A stretch of DNA of 64,000 nucleotides from Sphagnum compactum (taxonomy: Eukaryota; Bryophyta; Sphagnopsida; Sphagnales): NCBI GenBank assembly GCA_965153455.1, contig OZ234502.1:14043495-14107494 (forward strand). The letters are read 5' to 3'. The position numbers were made by a program, and so were the translations under genes. Under the pieces are notes generated by a model that did no database searches, had not been told where the DNA came from, and saw only the letters and a list, made by a program, of their open reading frames with translations. Shown piece after piece: positions 52,411-63,969 of this stretch (positions are counted from its first letter, which is position 1; the number at the start of each line of letters is the position of its first letter).

Positions 52411-52417
52411 TTTTATA
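52411..52417 (-). promoter_or_regulatory. TATA box of the small membrane-protein gene
   Basis: The minus strand reads CTTATAAAAGC, a near-consensus plant TATA box, about 185 bases before the start codon, leaving a 5' leader of about 150 bases. It lies in the part of the duplicated segment missing from copy B. Confidence 0.5.
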
Positions 52418-52479
52418 AGATGGAGAGTTCATAAGGACTGGGGAGGGGGGCAATTCACTATTGTAGCCCCGCTCTGCCA

Positions 52480-52496
52480 CCCCCCCCCCCCCCCCC
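52480..52496. repeat. Run of 17 C
   Basis: A pure C homopolymer, one of several long C or G runs in the duplicated segments (also near 58868, 60020, 61302 and 61476). Confidence 0.85.
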
Positions 52497-55021
52497 TATT
52501 GCATGTGGCTATGGCTTACGATTTTGAAGTTCTTTAATTTATTGTCACCTATGACAGGGATCTGCCCCCCTCAATACTTTAGAGTTACCTATAGGCTATA
52601 TGCTATGACAAGCAATTGCCCCCCCCCTATACTAAGGGGCTTTGGGGGAACCATCTGGACCGGTACCAGTGTACAAAGTAAATGCCTCAAACTTTTTGTG
52701 GTTTCTCCTAAAATGGTGTAAATATTGTATGACTATATCAGGGTCACCACTGAGGTCAAGTTTAATGTTTGACCCAACATGTACCTATTGGCCTAAGTTG
52801 GGGTAGTTTATTTGCATTGTATAATTTTGTTTGTCACATTGAGATCTCCCAAACTGTGGCGCCACTCACCATGCCCTTGGTAACCCCTCAGTTGGGTGCT
52901 TTGGCTTTATAAAGTTTGGCAGGGTCTAATCATCTTGGTAATCTTTAGACATTCTTTGATGAGTAGGGGTGCACTAAGGTGGTTTGGTAGAGTCTAGGCA
53001 TATGGGTGCAAGAGTTACGGAACTAATTTAGAAAGAAAAATTCAACAAATAAGAAATAAAAATATTTTAAGGAAATTGGGTGGAGCTTTTGGCAGTGTTG
53101 GAAATGTGTTGATGAGTGGGATTTCTTGGAGTTAATTTCCTAGTTTTAGACCTAAAGTGAGGGAGATATTCAATTTTGAGTGTTTTTTGACACTAGAAAC
53201 TAATTTTCACCCTTGGGGCAGCGGCATAGCCATATTAGTACTTATTTTGAAGTTTTAACTTGCCTAAATTTTGGAAGAAGTGTGAAATCTGGAATGGGAA
53301 TTTAGTATATTAAATAACATTCTTATGGATCAAATGTTCTCCCTCTGCCCCCCTGGGTGAACGGCCAACACTCCCATTGGTAATTGGTATGTTCACCTTT
53401 TGAATGAGGCGTCTTAGTGGCCATATTAAGCCCCCAAAATGTTAGATTTGCACTCAAATACCCTGATTTGCTCTAGGGTTTAAGCATGGGATAATTATAA
53501 TGTTTAGGAATATTTTTAATGGATTTTTGGATTTTTACCATGTTACCAATGTGGGTGCTGGTTCACCCAAGGTCCCTCATGACTGGGTAGACCCTGTAAG
53601 AAAATCATAAGTTTGCAGGTGGCTCTCCCCCCTCACACAACCAGGGGGGGTTTTTTTTTTCCCAGGTTTGTAATGTAATCAAACTAGCAATCATCCACAA
53701 GAAGATTTCAGCCAAATTTGGAGAATGCATCAAAACATAGAAAACGTTCAGAATTCTTCTGTATACCTATTGGCTACATACTGGAGCCTGGAACCTGTTG
53801 TAGAAATCTGATGATTTAAAAAATTTATTTTTGAAATTTGGCAAATGAGGGCTAATTTTCCCACAAAAATCCTTTCAATGTGTAGAAATCATATTCTCCA
53901 GATTGAGAAAGTGCAAAAATTCGCCCAGAAAGAAAACACTTGGCACAACCCAATCAGAGAATTAACAAAATGTCCTTGCGTCTCTGCCCCACCACCATCC
54001 CCCACCCAACACCCCACCGTCCCCAAAGAGAAGTAAAAAAAGTTCGGTATCACCCACCATGATTAGATTCCCAATGATTTGTGGGTCTCTGGGGTAGGTG
54101 CTACCCTCTTGCCCTATGCGAACTATATCCTCTTAATCGCAATGGATTTTCCATTTGTGTCAAGGAGAGAAAAAAAGGTTGTTGTATCTCCTCGCCCTCC
54201 CCCCTCCCCCCCGCCCCCAACACATCGGGCACCTTGCAATTTCATAGAGCTTGCGTATTCCAAGACACCTTCCTCGTTTCCCCCCCCACACGTCATTGCA
54301 TTTTGATACCTAAAGTTGAGGAGTATCAAATAGGAAGAGAAGAAATCGTGTTAAATTTTTTTACTAACAAATCTTTAAATTAGTTAATTGTTTATAGATC
54401 AAGGCCATTGGTATGTACTTCACCATTGTCTTCAAAGTACATCTACATCCATACATTCGATTTTCAACAATTGGAATGAAATGAAAAACCTTAATCGAAG
54501 AGGAGGAAGTTGTTGTGATAGTCACCTTACACATCCAACAACTTCTTGCACAATCATGAAGCTACACAATCACCCTACATATTTTGACACTAGCTTGCTT
54601 GGATTACTTACTATGACCCCAGTTCCTTCATTAGTTCCACTATCTTTACCTATGCCAATGGAAACTTCCATAACTATTCCATCCATAATCTAATTTGTAG
54701 AATAATTTTTATAGGATATTAGTTTTTGATATAAAATATATTATGAACTTAGGTCAATTCATTAAAATCGTTCCAAAGCTAAAAAATATTTGATTTAAAA
54801 GTTTCAATTCATGAAGCCACCAATTTCAAAACCAGTACCTATACCTGTAGTAGCATCTATAGTTATAGATCATCATATGGTAGTAATACATGTACATATT
54901 GGGAAAATCTTGTTGATGATGAGTTATTAGATGGCAGACTTGGAGTCAATATAATCATAGAAAAGTTGAAGGTCATTTTAAGACTACCTAAGCCTTAACC
55001 AACCCCTTATAGTTCGCGGAT

Positions 55022-55937
55022 TGTCACAACCCTAGCCTTGGGTTCGCGACCAAGGCAAGGACTTGCAAAGGTGCAAGCCAAGAATGAGCTTGGGAGTCAC
55101 ATTTCATGCTCCTGAGAATGCAAGAGAGTGTGAAAGAATGAACCCCACACTCCCAAATGAGTTCCCATTTTAGGAGTTGGAGTCCCAATGAACTTTCAAA
55201 TTTTCAGAGGGCAATTGCAGGGGCCAAAACTCATTGGATTGAAAAATTCCTTATACCATTGGAAAGCTCTTGGAACTTAGATGTCTAAAATGGGCTCGCA
55301 TGACCCATTTAGGTTCTTAAAACATGAGTTATGGTCAAAAGAAGGGTCGGAAGTCAAATTGACAATTTGACACCGACCATTAAAATTCAAGATTCGCCCT
55401 GATTTCCTTGCGTGTAGGTGGCATGCCACATACCGTTGGAAAAATCCTGACGAGGGATACAACTTTGCTTTAGACATCATTTCGATCGAAGGTCTGCAAA
55501 AGAAATTATGGGCATTCAAATTCATGGAAACCCCAATTTTGGGAATTTCAGGATTCCAACTTGGGAGTCTTGGGACAAAATGACATTTGGGTTCTTGCCC
55601 TGTGGCCACGCACAGAGAATACTATAAGAAGGACGGTGGTGGCTTCCCCCAAGTCCGGGTCTTGGTGAGTCTTGTAAGTCCGTTTCTGCCCGTGGTTCGT
55701 CTGTGCACTAAAAAGTGCTCCAATTGAGCACTAACCAACTAGTTGTTTCGTTTGTGTAGGTCCGTGTGAGTAATTGACTTGCTTGTCATTTTTTTTAGTC
55801 CCCATCCTAGAGCTCCAGCACAGTCGTCTACCTTCAAAGTGCTACTAGCTAAGTAGCGTGCCCCAACTCCTTATCTTTTCGTTGTTTTCACATTTAGACT
55901 CGCAATTGAAACTACTAAGGAGTTTGGGGGTGCGTCA
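55022..55937 (+). mobile_element. Solo LTR 2, 916 bases, plus orientation
   Basis: It begins TGTCACAACCC and ends GGTGCGTCA, matching the ends of solo LTR 1 in opposite orientation. It carries the same U3 hairpin, a TATA-like ACTATAAGAAGG near 55622, then GGTGGTGGCTTCCCCC and GGTGAGTCTTG. The left flank is CGGAT and the right flank CAAAT, explicable as one 5-base duplication with two G-to-A changes. Removing the LTR and one flank restores the protease reading frame of the host Ty3 relic across the site, which confirms the borders. Confidence 0.8.
55345..55378. repeat. Imperfect hairpin equivalent to 30980-31014
   Basis: GGTCGGAAGTCAAATTG, one A, then CAATTTGACACCGACC. The arms pair with one irregularity. 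Near the loop AAATTG/CAATTT replaces AAACTG/CAGTTT of solo LTR 1, so the pairing is retained through paired changes. Confidence 0.8.
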
Positions 55938-56690
55938 CAAATGGTAGATCAAATAGTTGTAAAACCTTTTGGTTTGATCCATGACCTTAAAATATTCATT
56001 CATGGTATTCCACATAATGTAACCTTTACAATTACGTAGAATAATGTTATGGACTTATTACCTATTTGATGTTTTTAAAACGACCTTGGTTACAAGATGT
56101 TAAATTATCCCATGATTGAGGAACTAATGTCATTACTATTCAAGGTAATGGTATAGTTAGAACCATAATAAAAATTAAGCATTTGAATAGTTAAACAAAA
56201 CGTCCTAAAGTTTTTTTATGTTATGATTTCCAAAATGGGTTCATAAAAGAAGAAGAAGACATTGCATTCACTATAGAACCTAGTTTTTTTTTCTATTGAT
56301 ACTATTAGCTTATCAATTGTCCAACAATTTGAACCTTCAATGTCAATAAAACCTAAATCTACATTCATGTTTTAGTGTCCAATGTTATTTTTTAGATTCT
56401 ACAATCCCACATAAGTTTGTAGATTATCTGAAAACATTTTATTAACTTGACATTGGTTGAATATGGATATTGACAAAACATTAGCTCAAGAGCGAATACA
56501 TCAATTACAGATTATTGGTTGGATAATCACAAAAGAAAAACAACTGAAACGAATTAATTTTGGTACAATAGAATGTCCCCAATATGTGAAAATCAATGCT
56601 ACATTATTTGAAGATTGTACTTTTGCATTAATAAATTGCAAAATTGAATTTTTTAGGAAAAACATTTTATATTTTTAAAAATTCTTTTGG

Positions 56691-57484
56691 AAATTTGGTA
56701 ATTGGGTCATTGATTCCCTAATAGGAATCGATTGTTCTTAAGTTTGTGAGAATCCACCATTTGAAAATCAGCTTAATAAAAAAAGGTTCAAAACTTGATA
56801 CCTTGGTTAGTTTTTAAAATTTTGAATTAAAAAAAAAACCCTTTGTTGATTCTCAAATTGTGCGTAAAAATTGTAAATGGCATTTCTTTCAAAACAATGA
56901 GAATCACTTGAAGTACCTACCTACTTGGTTTTATGTAATACCTTCAAAATTTTGATGGCAACTTCCCCTATTTGATTAGAAGGTAAATAGCTACAAATCT
57001 GTCACTTTAGGTAGGTAGGCAAGGTGTTGTCATGTTTGTGTGGCCAATTGGCCTTTTAATCCATAGGCATGGAGAATAAGGAGTTTAGGGAGGATATGTA
57101 TATATGTATTTTGGAAAGTCTTAAGTACAAGTAGGTAGAACATTAAATAGACTAACCATGTTACTTGGGATGCTTGGCTTGAGATAAGTACCCCATGAAA
57201 AGAAATCTGTATCTAGTCACCATCCATTCAAATTGATGCATTATGGCCTTATTTGAAAGGGTGATTTAGTACTATACAAATGTTTGTAGTTGATTTTATT
57301 ATTTACATAATACCTTGTTAGGTTTGGCACTAATGTGCTGAGCAATTATTACTTGAGTATCAAATAATCATTTAATTTTTCAAAATCCACTTTGGCAATA
57401 AATATAGATAACTTATTTGACATGTTTTCAAGGCTTTTAATCTCTAAGATATTGAGATTTTTTACAACAATTTCTATTGCTCTT
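56691..57484. other. Spacer between Ty3 relic and copy B
   Basis: AT-rich, no gene seen; a few GTAGGTAGG words near 57010. Confidence 0.4.
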
Positions 57485-58850
57485 TGGTGCAAAAATGGGG
57501 AGACATAATGTTCCACCAACCTGTAGGATAGAAAAATGTTGTCAATTATTGGAAACTTGTTCTACAATGATGGATTGGATTGAAGAAAGAAGTTCTTAAG
57601 CTTTCATGAATATAATATTTTCCCCCTCCCTTTCAATTATCTTAAATTTTAACATTTCAAACAAATGAAATTCAACATTTCCACATAATTTAATTATTGT
57701 CAAACTTGGAAAGGTATTACAATATTTAAACCAAGATGAGATGAATGACAAAAAAACTATCTTACACATAATTATACTTTAAAAAATTTAATTAAAAAAA
57801 TAAAATATTAAAATTACTATTATAAAAGTGAGGTGTAATTCATTAGCCTAATTCATTATATCCTAAATTTTCATCAATTAAAAAATTTACCCCTTGCAAT
57901 TTCTTTAAATTTCAACATTTGAAAAAAATTCAACATTTTCACAAATAATTTAATTATTGTCAAACATGAAAAGGTACTATGATATGCTAAACCAATATGG
58001 GATGAATGACAAAAGACGATCCTGTACATAATTACACTAAGAAATCAAACAATTCTTCAACCCAAAAAAGAAGAAAGTAAAAAGAAGTAGTACCAAATAT
58101 TAAAGTTTACCATAAAGTCACCTTGTCTTTGGGGTCTAGTTTGACCTTTTTAATCCTTGTTTCATCCTCAATTGGAGCGTAGCCCTTAAGTGATCGAAAT
58201 TAGGTGCCTTTTGATGAAATTGAATGTCAGGTCAAAAGATTTGCATGATCTTATGCTAACAAGGTTCAATTTAATGAAGAATATGATCAGCATGGAAGTT
58301 GCCCATAATCCCAACCTGGGAGGTAAATCTACTCAGGGCCAATTCAGGTTAGAAAACTAGCTTGGTCCCCTGTTTTTTTTCATGTGTACTGTTTTCGTCT
58401 TGACTTCTCACTCAAGCCCCAATATGCTGTACTTCAGGAATACTCCAATATATAAACCAAGTTTTTGTTTCAAGTTTGAGTTAAGCCATGACCAAACAGG
58501 CAGAAAACAAACAGAAAACATCTGTTTCTCAAACAATTGTTGAAAAATAGAACAAAACTCTACTTTTTTATTTTGAGAATTAGTAAAAGAACAACGAGTT
58601 TTTATTTCTTGTTCTTACAAAACAGTCCTAATTCTAGGGATTGCAGATTCCCAGGCACCTTGACTCATACCATCATTCTTTTTGGATACAACAAAAGAGC
58701 TCCCTTGACAATTTCATCCTCTCAATGCCACATTCCACATTGAAATAATATTAGTGATAATGAAGTTTGAATCTGGAAAACCCAAACATCAACTTAGATT
58801 CAACTTCAATACATTGTTGTTGTGTACTGGTCTGTTATCACAACTAAAAC

Positions 58851-59110
58851 TCAGAAAGTCTTTATACTCCCCCCCCCCCATTTTCGATGAATTGTACTGA
58901 GAAGAGTCAGTTGTTGTCGGCCAGAAATTGTAAGCTGAGATGCTATTTCAAGTGCCTGCACACCACTTACGAGCACCTCCTGGATGACAGGGGGTGTTGC
59001 ACTTGAAGTCCCAGCAACAGTTACTATATCATTGTTTGATACATTGTTGTTTTCTCCATGCCCCAATGGGCGTCCACCCATCTCCAAATCTGGTGCATTC
59101 AGCTGGTTGC
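58851..59110 (-). pseudogene. Headless copy of the small membrane-protein gene (exon 2 only)
   Basis: An acceptor TTTTCAG|GC at 59111 leads into a frame reading NAPDLEMGGRPLGHGE, IQEVLVSGVQALEIASQLTISG, parallel to exon 2 of the gene at 50693-52229 and without indels. The stop of that gene is CGA here, so the frame runs on through a C/G-run region to 58851. Exon 1, the membrane segment and the TATA box are missing from this copy, so it is most likely a pseudogene unless a new first exon is used. Confidence 0.5.
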
Positions 59111-61194
59111 CTGAAAACCAAAATCAAATAAGGTTCAAATTAATCCATGATCTAGCCTTATGAGCTTCACAAAATGGCACATATCAACGATTACGATACT
59201 TGATAATAAATTAAGAAAGTTGGACTCTGTTCTCTAGAATTATGGAGAGTCTATGGCGTCAAGCCATCCCACACATAATTCTTGTCATCATGTATGTATG
59301 TGTCTATGGCATTTCTTAAAATAAGCACCTCTTTCCAAGTTTAGCTACATCCCTCCTGTCCCTTATTCACCTACATGACCCCTCCCCTCATTGGATTCTC
59401 CTTTACTCACCTACATGAAAAGGCAAAACCTTTCCAATTGTTTTTCAAATATTTTTCCAGAATTTTCACCACCTTTACCATTATGTTTATCTCTTTTTCA
59501 CATAACTTTTGAAATCTTCCATTTCAAAGTGAACCTTCAAATAAAAATAAAAATAAAAATATTAGAGTACATTTCATAATAAAAAAACATGATTACAAAA
59601 TTTATAGCTATAAAAAAATTATGAAATTAATTATAAACCTACACCTTCTTTCCCATTATTCTTATCTCTTTCTCATACAAGTGAAGCTAAATGAGCCATC
59701 CTCTGCATCCGTGCCCCGCCCTTTGCACGAGGCTATAGCTTAGGCTTCTAAAGTTTTTAAATTTGTGGTTACCTATGAATGGGAACTGCCCCCCTCTGTA
59801 CTTTATCGTTACCTATTGGCTATGACAGGGAATTGCCCCCCTATTCTAGTGGGGTTTCGAGGGAACCATCAACTCGATTGGTCCCATTGTAAAAAGTAAA
59901 TGCACCAAATTTTTTGTGGTTTCTCCTAAAACATTGTAACTATTGTATGGCTATATCCGGGTCAGCGAGGTCGAGTTTAGTATTTCATTGGTTAGATGTA
60001 GAAAGTGAGAACCGGTCCCCCCTCTCCCCCCCCCCCAAGTTTAAGGTACTAGTGCTGGTTCACCCATGCCGGTCAAAAAATGCAAAAATTAGATAGTTAG
60101 ATTTAGGTACCAATCATTTTTTTGGGTCTTGGCAAAAACTGTTGGAGGTTAACATCATCAAATTATTCACAATAAGGTGTGTTTCCATGTAAGGCCATCC
60201 ATTACACCAGTGGGACTTCCACAAATGTACGAGGGTTTTTATGTGAACAATGGCCCTTCTTGTGGGGTCCACTGTTTTGGTGAATCCACCAGCCTCCCCT
60301 CCTCCCCCCCCCCAAAACCAACTTGTCCAAAATGAATGGGCATTGTTTGCTTAACAAATTAATTTCTGAAGGTAATAACTCAAAACATTGCATGCATCTT
60401 GTAATCACACCAAACAAGCTTATGGAGAATTAAAGCACACCCAATCTTTAAGGAATACTCCACAAAATTCCAATAAGAAATACTAATAAGAGATCTCAAA
60501 CTCCCCATACTTCGTTGTTTGTGTTACTCTTTCCCCAATTACTATAATCCATGATAGAACATAGAGGTAAAACTATTGAGTTTTAATATCTTGTCACAAG
60601 TACCTATTGGGCCTAATGTAGGGATCTATCTGTGAAGGTAGTTTGTTTGTGTCTCATTGAGATCTCCCAAATAGTGGTGCCACTCAGCATGCTCTTCGCA
60701 ATCTTTGCTATTCTTTGATGAGTAAGGGTGCACTAAGGTGGTTTGGTAGTGTTTAGGCCAATGGTGCAAGAGTTATGGAACTAATTTTTTAAAAAAAATT
60801 GACAAACATAAAAACAAAATATCTTAAAGAAATTGGGTGGAGCTTTTGCTAGAGTTGGAAAGACCTTGATGAGTGGGATTTCTTGGAGCTGATGTTCTAG
60901 ATTCGTAGACCCATGCCTATCACAAGGTACCTTTGCGGATGCAGTGTGGCTCTCAAATCCTTTGCACGTTCCTTTGCAATAGTTTTTCAGTTCCAAAAAG
61001 TGTGAAAATTTAGGTAGAATAAAATCACTGCACACAACCCAACCCGATAGTTAAAGAAAGATCTTCACATCTTTACCCCCCTTGCCCCCTCCTCCCCACC
61101 GGCAAGAGAAATAAAAAAAGGTGGGTGTTACCCACCATGGTTAGATTTTCCTGTGGAGTAGGTGCTTCCCCCTTGCCCTTTCTTTCTCTTAATT

Positions 61195-61221
61195 GCAAGA
61201 AAAAGAAAGAAAGAAAGAAAG
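61195..61221. repeat. (GAAA)n microsatellite
   Basis: AAGAAAAAGAAAGAAAGAAA-type tetranucleotide run of about six units. Confidence 0.8.
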
Positions 61222-61249
61222 GTTGTTGTATATCCCCCTGCTCCCAAAA

Positions 61250-61640
61250 CATCAGCACCTTGCAATTTCACAGAGCTTGCGTATCACAAGGTACCTTTGT
61301 TGTTGCCCCCCCCCCCCCACCCCTCCCCCAAATCTTTTGTATGTGTTGAAATCATATTTTCCAGGTCGAAAAAGTGCAAATATTCACCCACCAAGAAAAC
61401 ATTAACCACAACCCATCTACAATATTAAAATAAGGTCTCTTTATATTTGCCCCCCCCGCCCCGGGACGTTTTTGCCCCCCCCCCCACGCCACGTAATGTC
61501 GGCACCTTGCGTATTGCCACGTATCGCAGCTATCTTTGCCCCCCCTACCACACGAAACAGTCGGCATATTGCAATTTCGTGGACCTTGCGTATTGCCACG
61601 TATCACAGCTAACTTTTCCGCCCAACATTGTCCCGCTCGT
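61250..61640. repeat. C-tract-bearing repeat units upstream of the AP2/ERF gene
   Basis: Units of about 60 bases share a core CACCTTGCAATTTC..GAGCTTGCGTAT followed by CAAGGTACCTTTG or CGTATCGCAGCTATCTTTG and a C run of 6-15. They start near 61254, 61500 and 61560, with relatives near 60905 and, in copy A, 54229. Two units are CpG-rich. They end about 680 bases before the AP2/ERF start codon, so they may sit in its promoter. Confidence 0.6.
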
Positions 61641-62322
61641 TACCAGAACCCTTGCCTTTACAAATACGCACAAACTTGAACTTAAAGGATAATGGTGCGT
61701 ACTCGAAGGTTTCAGGCGTGAGGAGAGAGAAGCTTCAGGGGAGAGCCTTACCTCAAAAACTGTGGCTTTTAAGAAGTTCAGCAAGTTGTGGATGCGTCGT
61801 TGCAGCGTAAGTATGTGAGATTCGTAATGAGATTACATGGAGTTCTCTGATGTGGCTATACGGAAGCCGAGTCCAACTTCAACTGGCAGGTGTGTGACTT
61901 TCAAGTTAAGTAAGCTCCATCTCGGCTGTTTCGTTGTTTTTTCTTTGTTTCAGTCTTTGGAGTGTCTGCTTTCCGAATCAAGTTTTTCGAGAGCGACATA
62001 GCTGAGCCAATAGATGCATCATGAGATTCGAGATTTTTTGCATCAAGTTCCTTTCGTCCGTTAATGTGTGTATTTTGGAGCTATCTTGCTTGAGTAGTTG
62101 TGTGGCTGTTCTGTCACGAAAATCTCTAGTTGTGTGCTTTTGTGAGGATATATGCTTTCTTTTTCAATATACAACCACAATATTGGTCGGGTCTTGGTTC
62201 CCATGCTGTTGTTTGCTTGGCTTTCTGGGGTTTTTTAATGCACCTCAATCCGATTTCAACGGAGGAGGTAATATCGTCATCATACAAGAACAATTTTACT
62301 AGCCCACTTTCGAATTGGAGAC

Positions 62323-63969
62323 ATGTTGCCCGACGCGGAAAAAGTTCGACGTGCCGTCGAGTATGCTACTCTTGTTGCCAACCACTTTAGTTTCGCAAAC
62401 ATGTTCTTTGTAAAAAACTGTTCTCTCCTCCTTCGAGAAATTAGCGACAATCCGCAAGCTCCTGCAAATGAGAGCATCCATTCTGAAAGTATTTGGCAAC
62501 CTATTGCTTCATCGCACAGTGATTCCGTTCTGTCATTTGAGACGGATGAGTTAGTGCATTTTCGTGGTCGTGATCCCGTTTCCGCATACCCATTGATCCG
62601 CCTCACACACAACTTGGTTTTCCCCTCGGCAACTACGGGACACATTGTCAGCCGCACAACTGGTCTGGAGACATTGCCTGAACCGTCTAAATATCTTAAG
62701 CTTCTATTGAAGTCACTTGGAAGACTTGTAATCCTACTCAGACTTTCTGACCATCGCCTTGTCTCAATTCAAGATTTGGCTACATTTCAAATTATGATGC
62801 AAGTTGAAATTTACGATCTGACTTCCAGCGAGCGTGTGAAGAGAGGGGTCAAGAGAGCATGGCTGATCGGAGAGACTCTTGCACTAGAGACAGGTAGTGG
62901 ACAAAAGCAACCGAACATACACAGGACCAAGTACAAAGGAGTGCGGTTTCGGCCTTCTCGCAGCCGCACAAAGCCTTGGACTGCTGAGGTGAAGCCGCCA
63001 ATGGAAAAGAACAAAGTTTGGATCGATGATTGCAACACTCCCGAGGCAGCTGCCCATGCGTATGATGTTGCCGCCTTCTACTATGGCAAAGGCAACAAGG
63101 CTCTCAATTTTGAACACACCCCTCGATTCCTTCCCAAAACCTTGGAATATTCATGTGAAAAAGAGAAAAAACATGCAATCCAAGAACAAGCTCGACATCT
63201 CAGAAGGAACCCACTTTTTTATCTCATTCACCAGCTACCATATGACCTTCTTTTCAGCTTTGTAATATGGGATTTTTATCCATTCCAAGTCCAACCACGG
63301 ATCAGACTTGCATTGCTGGTGGTCCAGTTGATGAGGTTGATGAGAAAGGATAGTAGTGTAATAGCATTTCCGAAATGGGTCTCATTGAAGGAAGAGATAC
63401 CCCATCTTCATGCACCAACAAACATTCCTCAGCTGCTTGAAAGTATTGACTGCCTGATCAAGAAGATCCTACAACAAAAACAGGGGAACCATTATAAAGT
63501 GAAACGAAGTTTTGAATTCCTTTTCAAGTGGTTTACATCATGCCTACCTCCATTGGAGGCTCAAGACCCAACCAAAGATATTCCGTTCACTTTCCAATTC
63601 ATTGAGTGGGTAAGGATTAATCTAGTAACACCTCAAAAAACAAGCATCGAAGCTAAATATCTCCCTGAAAGTCCTCCACAATGCAATGTTCGGTCCATAA
63701 CGTCGGTGGAGATTGATCTAAGAGCACCTCAAACATTAAGCATGGCCATGGAAGCCGAAGGTCCCCTTGTAAACATTCCTCCACAATGCAATACTTTGTC
63801 CATGCATTACCCTCATGAACAAATACAAGATACTTTGGAGCAAGATTTGATAATCTCGCACAAATTCTCTCTTGAAAGTCAGCACTCGACTTACCAAGAT
63901 GCAACCCCAGAAGAAGAAGTTGTCCAATCTTCAATAGGTAATTGTTATGAGTCCCCATGTAATCTCTAG
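62323..63969 (+). CDS. AP2/ERF-domain transcription factor, divergent, possibly 3'-incomplete
   Basis: An open frame of 548 codons from ATG at 62323. Residues 204-263 form one AP2/ERF domain: YKGVRFRPS, then WTAEVKPP (family WAAEI), VWIDDCNTPEAAAHAYDVAA (family VWLGTFDTAEEAARAYDAAA) and ALNF. The domain keeps the conserved Arg and Trp DNA-contact positions of the first strands, but WLG is replaced by WID and the loop after RP is basic (SRSRTK). AP2/ERF proteins bind GCC-box or DRE elements in nuclei. The 200-residue N-terminus and the C-terminus match nothing I know. The C-terminus contains a 32-residue internal duplication (about 432-495) around PPQCN. A CAATAG|GTAATT donor at 63938 could splice to an exon beyond the window. 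A 5' UTR intron is possible (donor near 61808, acceptor TTTCAG near 61953). The long flanks could hide unrecognised introns. Confidence 0.65.
   Translation: MLPDAEKVRRAVEYATLVANHFSFANMFFVKNCSLLLREISDNPQAPANESIHSESIWQPIASSHSDSVLSFETDELVHFRGRDPVSAYPLIRLTHNLVFPSATTGHIVSRTTGLETLPEPSKYLKLLLKSLGRLVILLRLSDHRLVSIQDLATFQIMMQVEIYDLTSSERVKRGVKRAWLIGETLALETGSGQKQPNIHRTKYKGVRFRPSRSRTKPWTAEVKPPMEKNKVWIDDCNTPEAAAHAYDVAAFYYGKGNKALNFEHTPRFLPKTLEYSCEKEKKHAIQEQARHLRRNPLFYLIHQLPYDLLFSFVIWDFYPFQVQPRIRLALLVVQLMRLMRKDSSVIAFPKWVSLKEEIPHLHAPTNIPQLLESIDCLIKKILQQKQGNHYKVKRSFEFLFKWFTSCLPPLEAQDPTKDIPFTFQFIEWVRINLVTPQKTSIEAKYLPESPPQCNVRSITSVEIDLRAPQTLSMAMEAEGPLVNIPPQCNTLSMHYPHEQIQDTLEQDLIISHKFSLESQHSTYQDATPEEEVVQSSIGNCYESPCNL

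Larger units (their letters stand above)
49255..54380. repeat. Segmental duplication, copy A
   Basis: Collinear in direct orientation with 57485-61450. Anchors shared in order: 'gggagacataatgttccac' (49263/57499); 'aaagtcaccttgtctttgg' (49622/58111); 'ccccaat...aatactccaatatataaaccaag' (49940/58440); exon 2 of the small gene (50693/58900); 'tttttgtggtttctcctaaaa' (52692/59915); 'gagatctcccaaa' (52842/60659); 'caaaaattcgccca...gaaaacac' (53912/61375). The divergence is considerable, with indels. Copy A alone has about 51.69-52.5 kb, which carries exon 1 and the promoter of the small gene. Confidence 0.75.
54400..56690 (+). pseudogene. Decayed Ty3-type gag-pol relic (protease region), split by an LTR
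   Basis: Upstream of the inserted LTR the frame reads DDELLDGRLGVNIIIEKLK and LRLPKP (54915-54995), the aspartic-protease active-site region of Ty3-type elements in which DGGSGVN is usual. Downstream of the LTR it continues MVDQIVVKPFGLIHDLKIF and HGIPHNVTFTI (55941-56035), then RPWLQDVKLSHD, GTNVITIQGNGIVRTI (about 56080-56170), and EEEDIAFTIEP (about 56250). A later frame at 56457-56680 (FGTIECPQYVKINATL) fits the linker before reverse transcriptase. Stops and shifts are frequent; the copy is dead. No reverse transcriptase or integrase was identified. Confidence 0.7.
57485..61450. repeat. Segmental duplication, copy B
   Basis: Direct, diverged copy of 49255-54380 (anchors given there). It is shorter, mainly because the equivalent of about 51.47-52.5 kb is absent: text jumps from 'gtgaagctaaatga' (59690) to the 'gaggctatagcttagg' block (59730). 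Its 3' end has amplified C-tract units not seen in that number in copy A. Confidence 0.75.
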
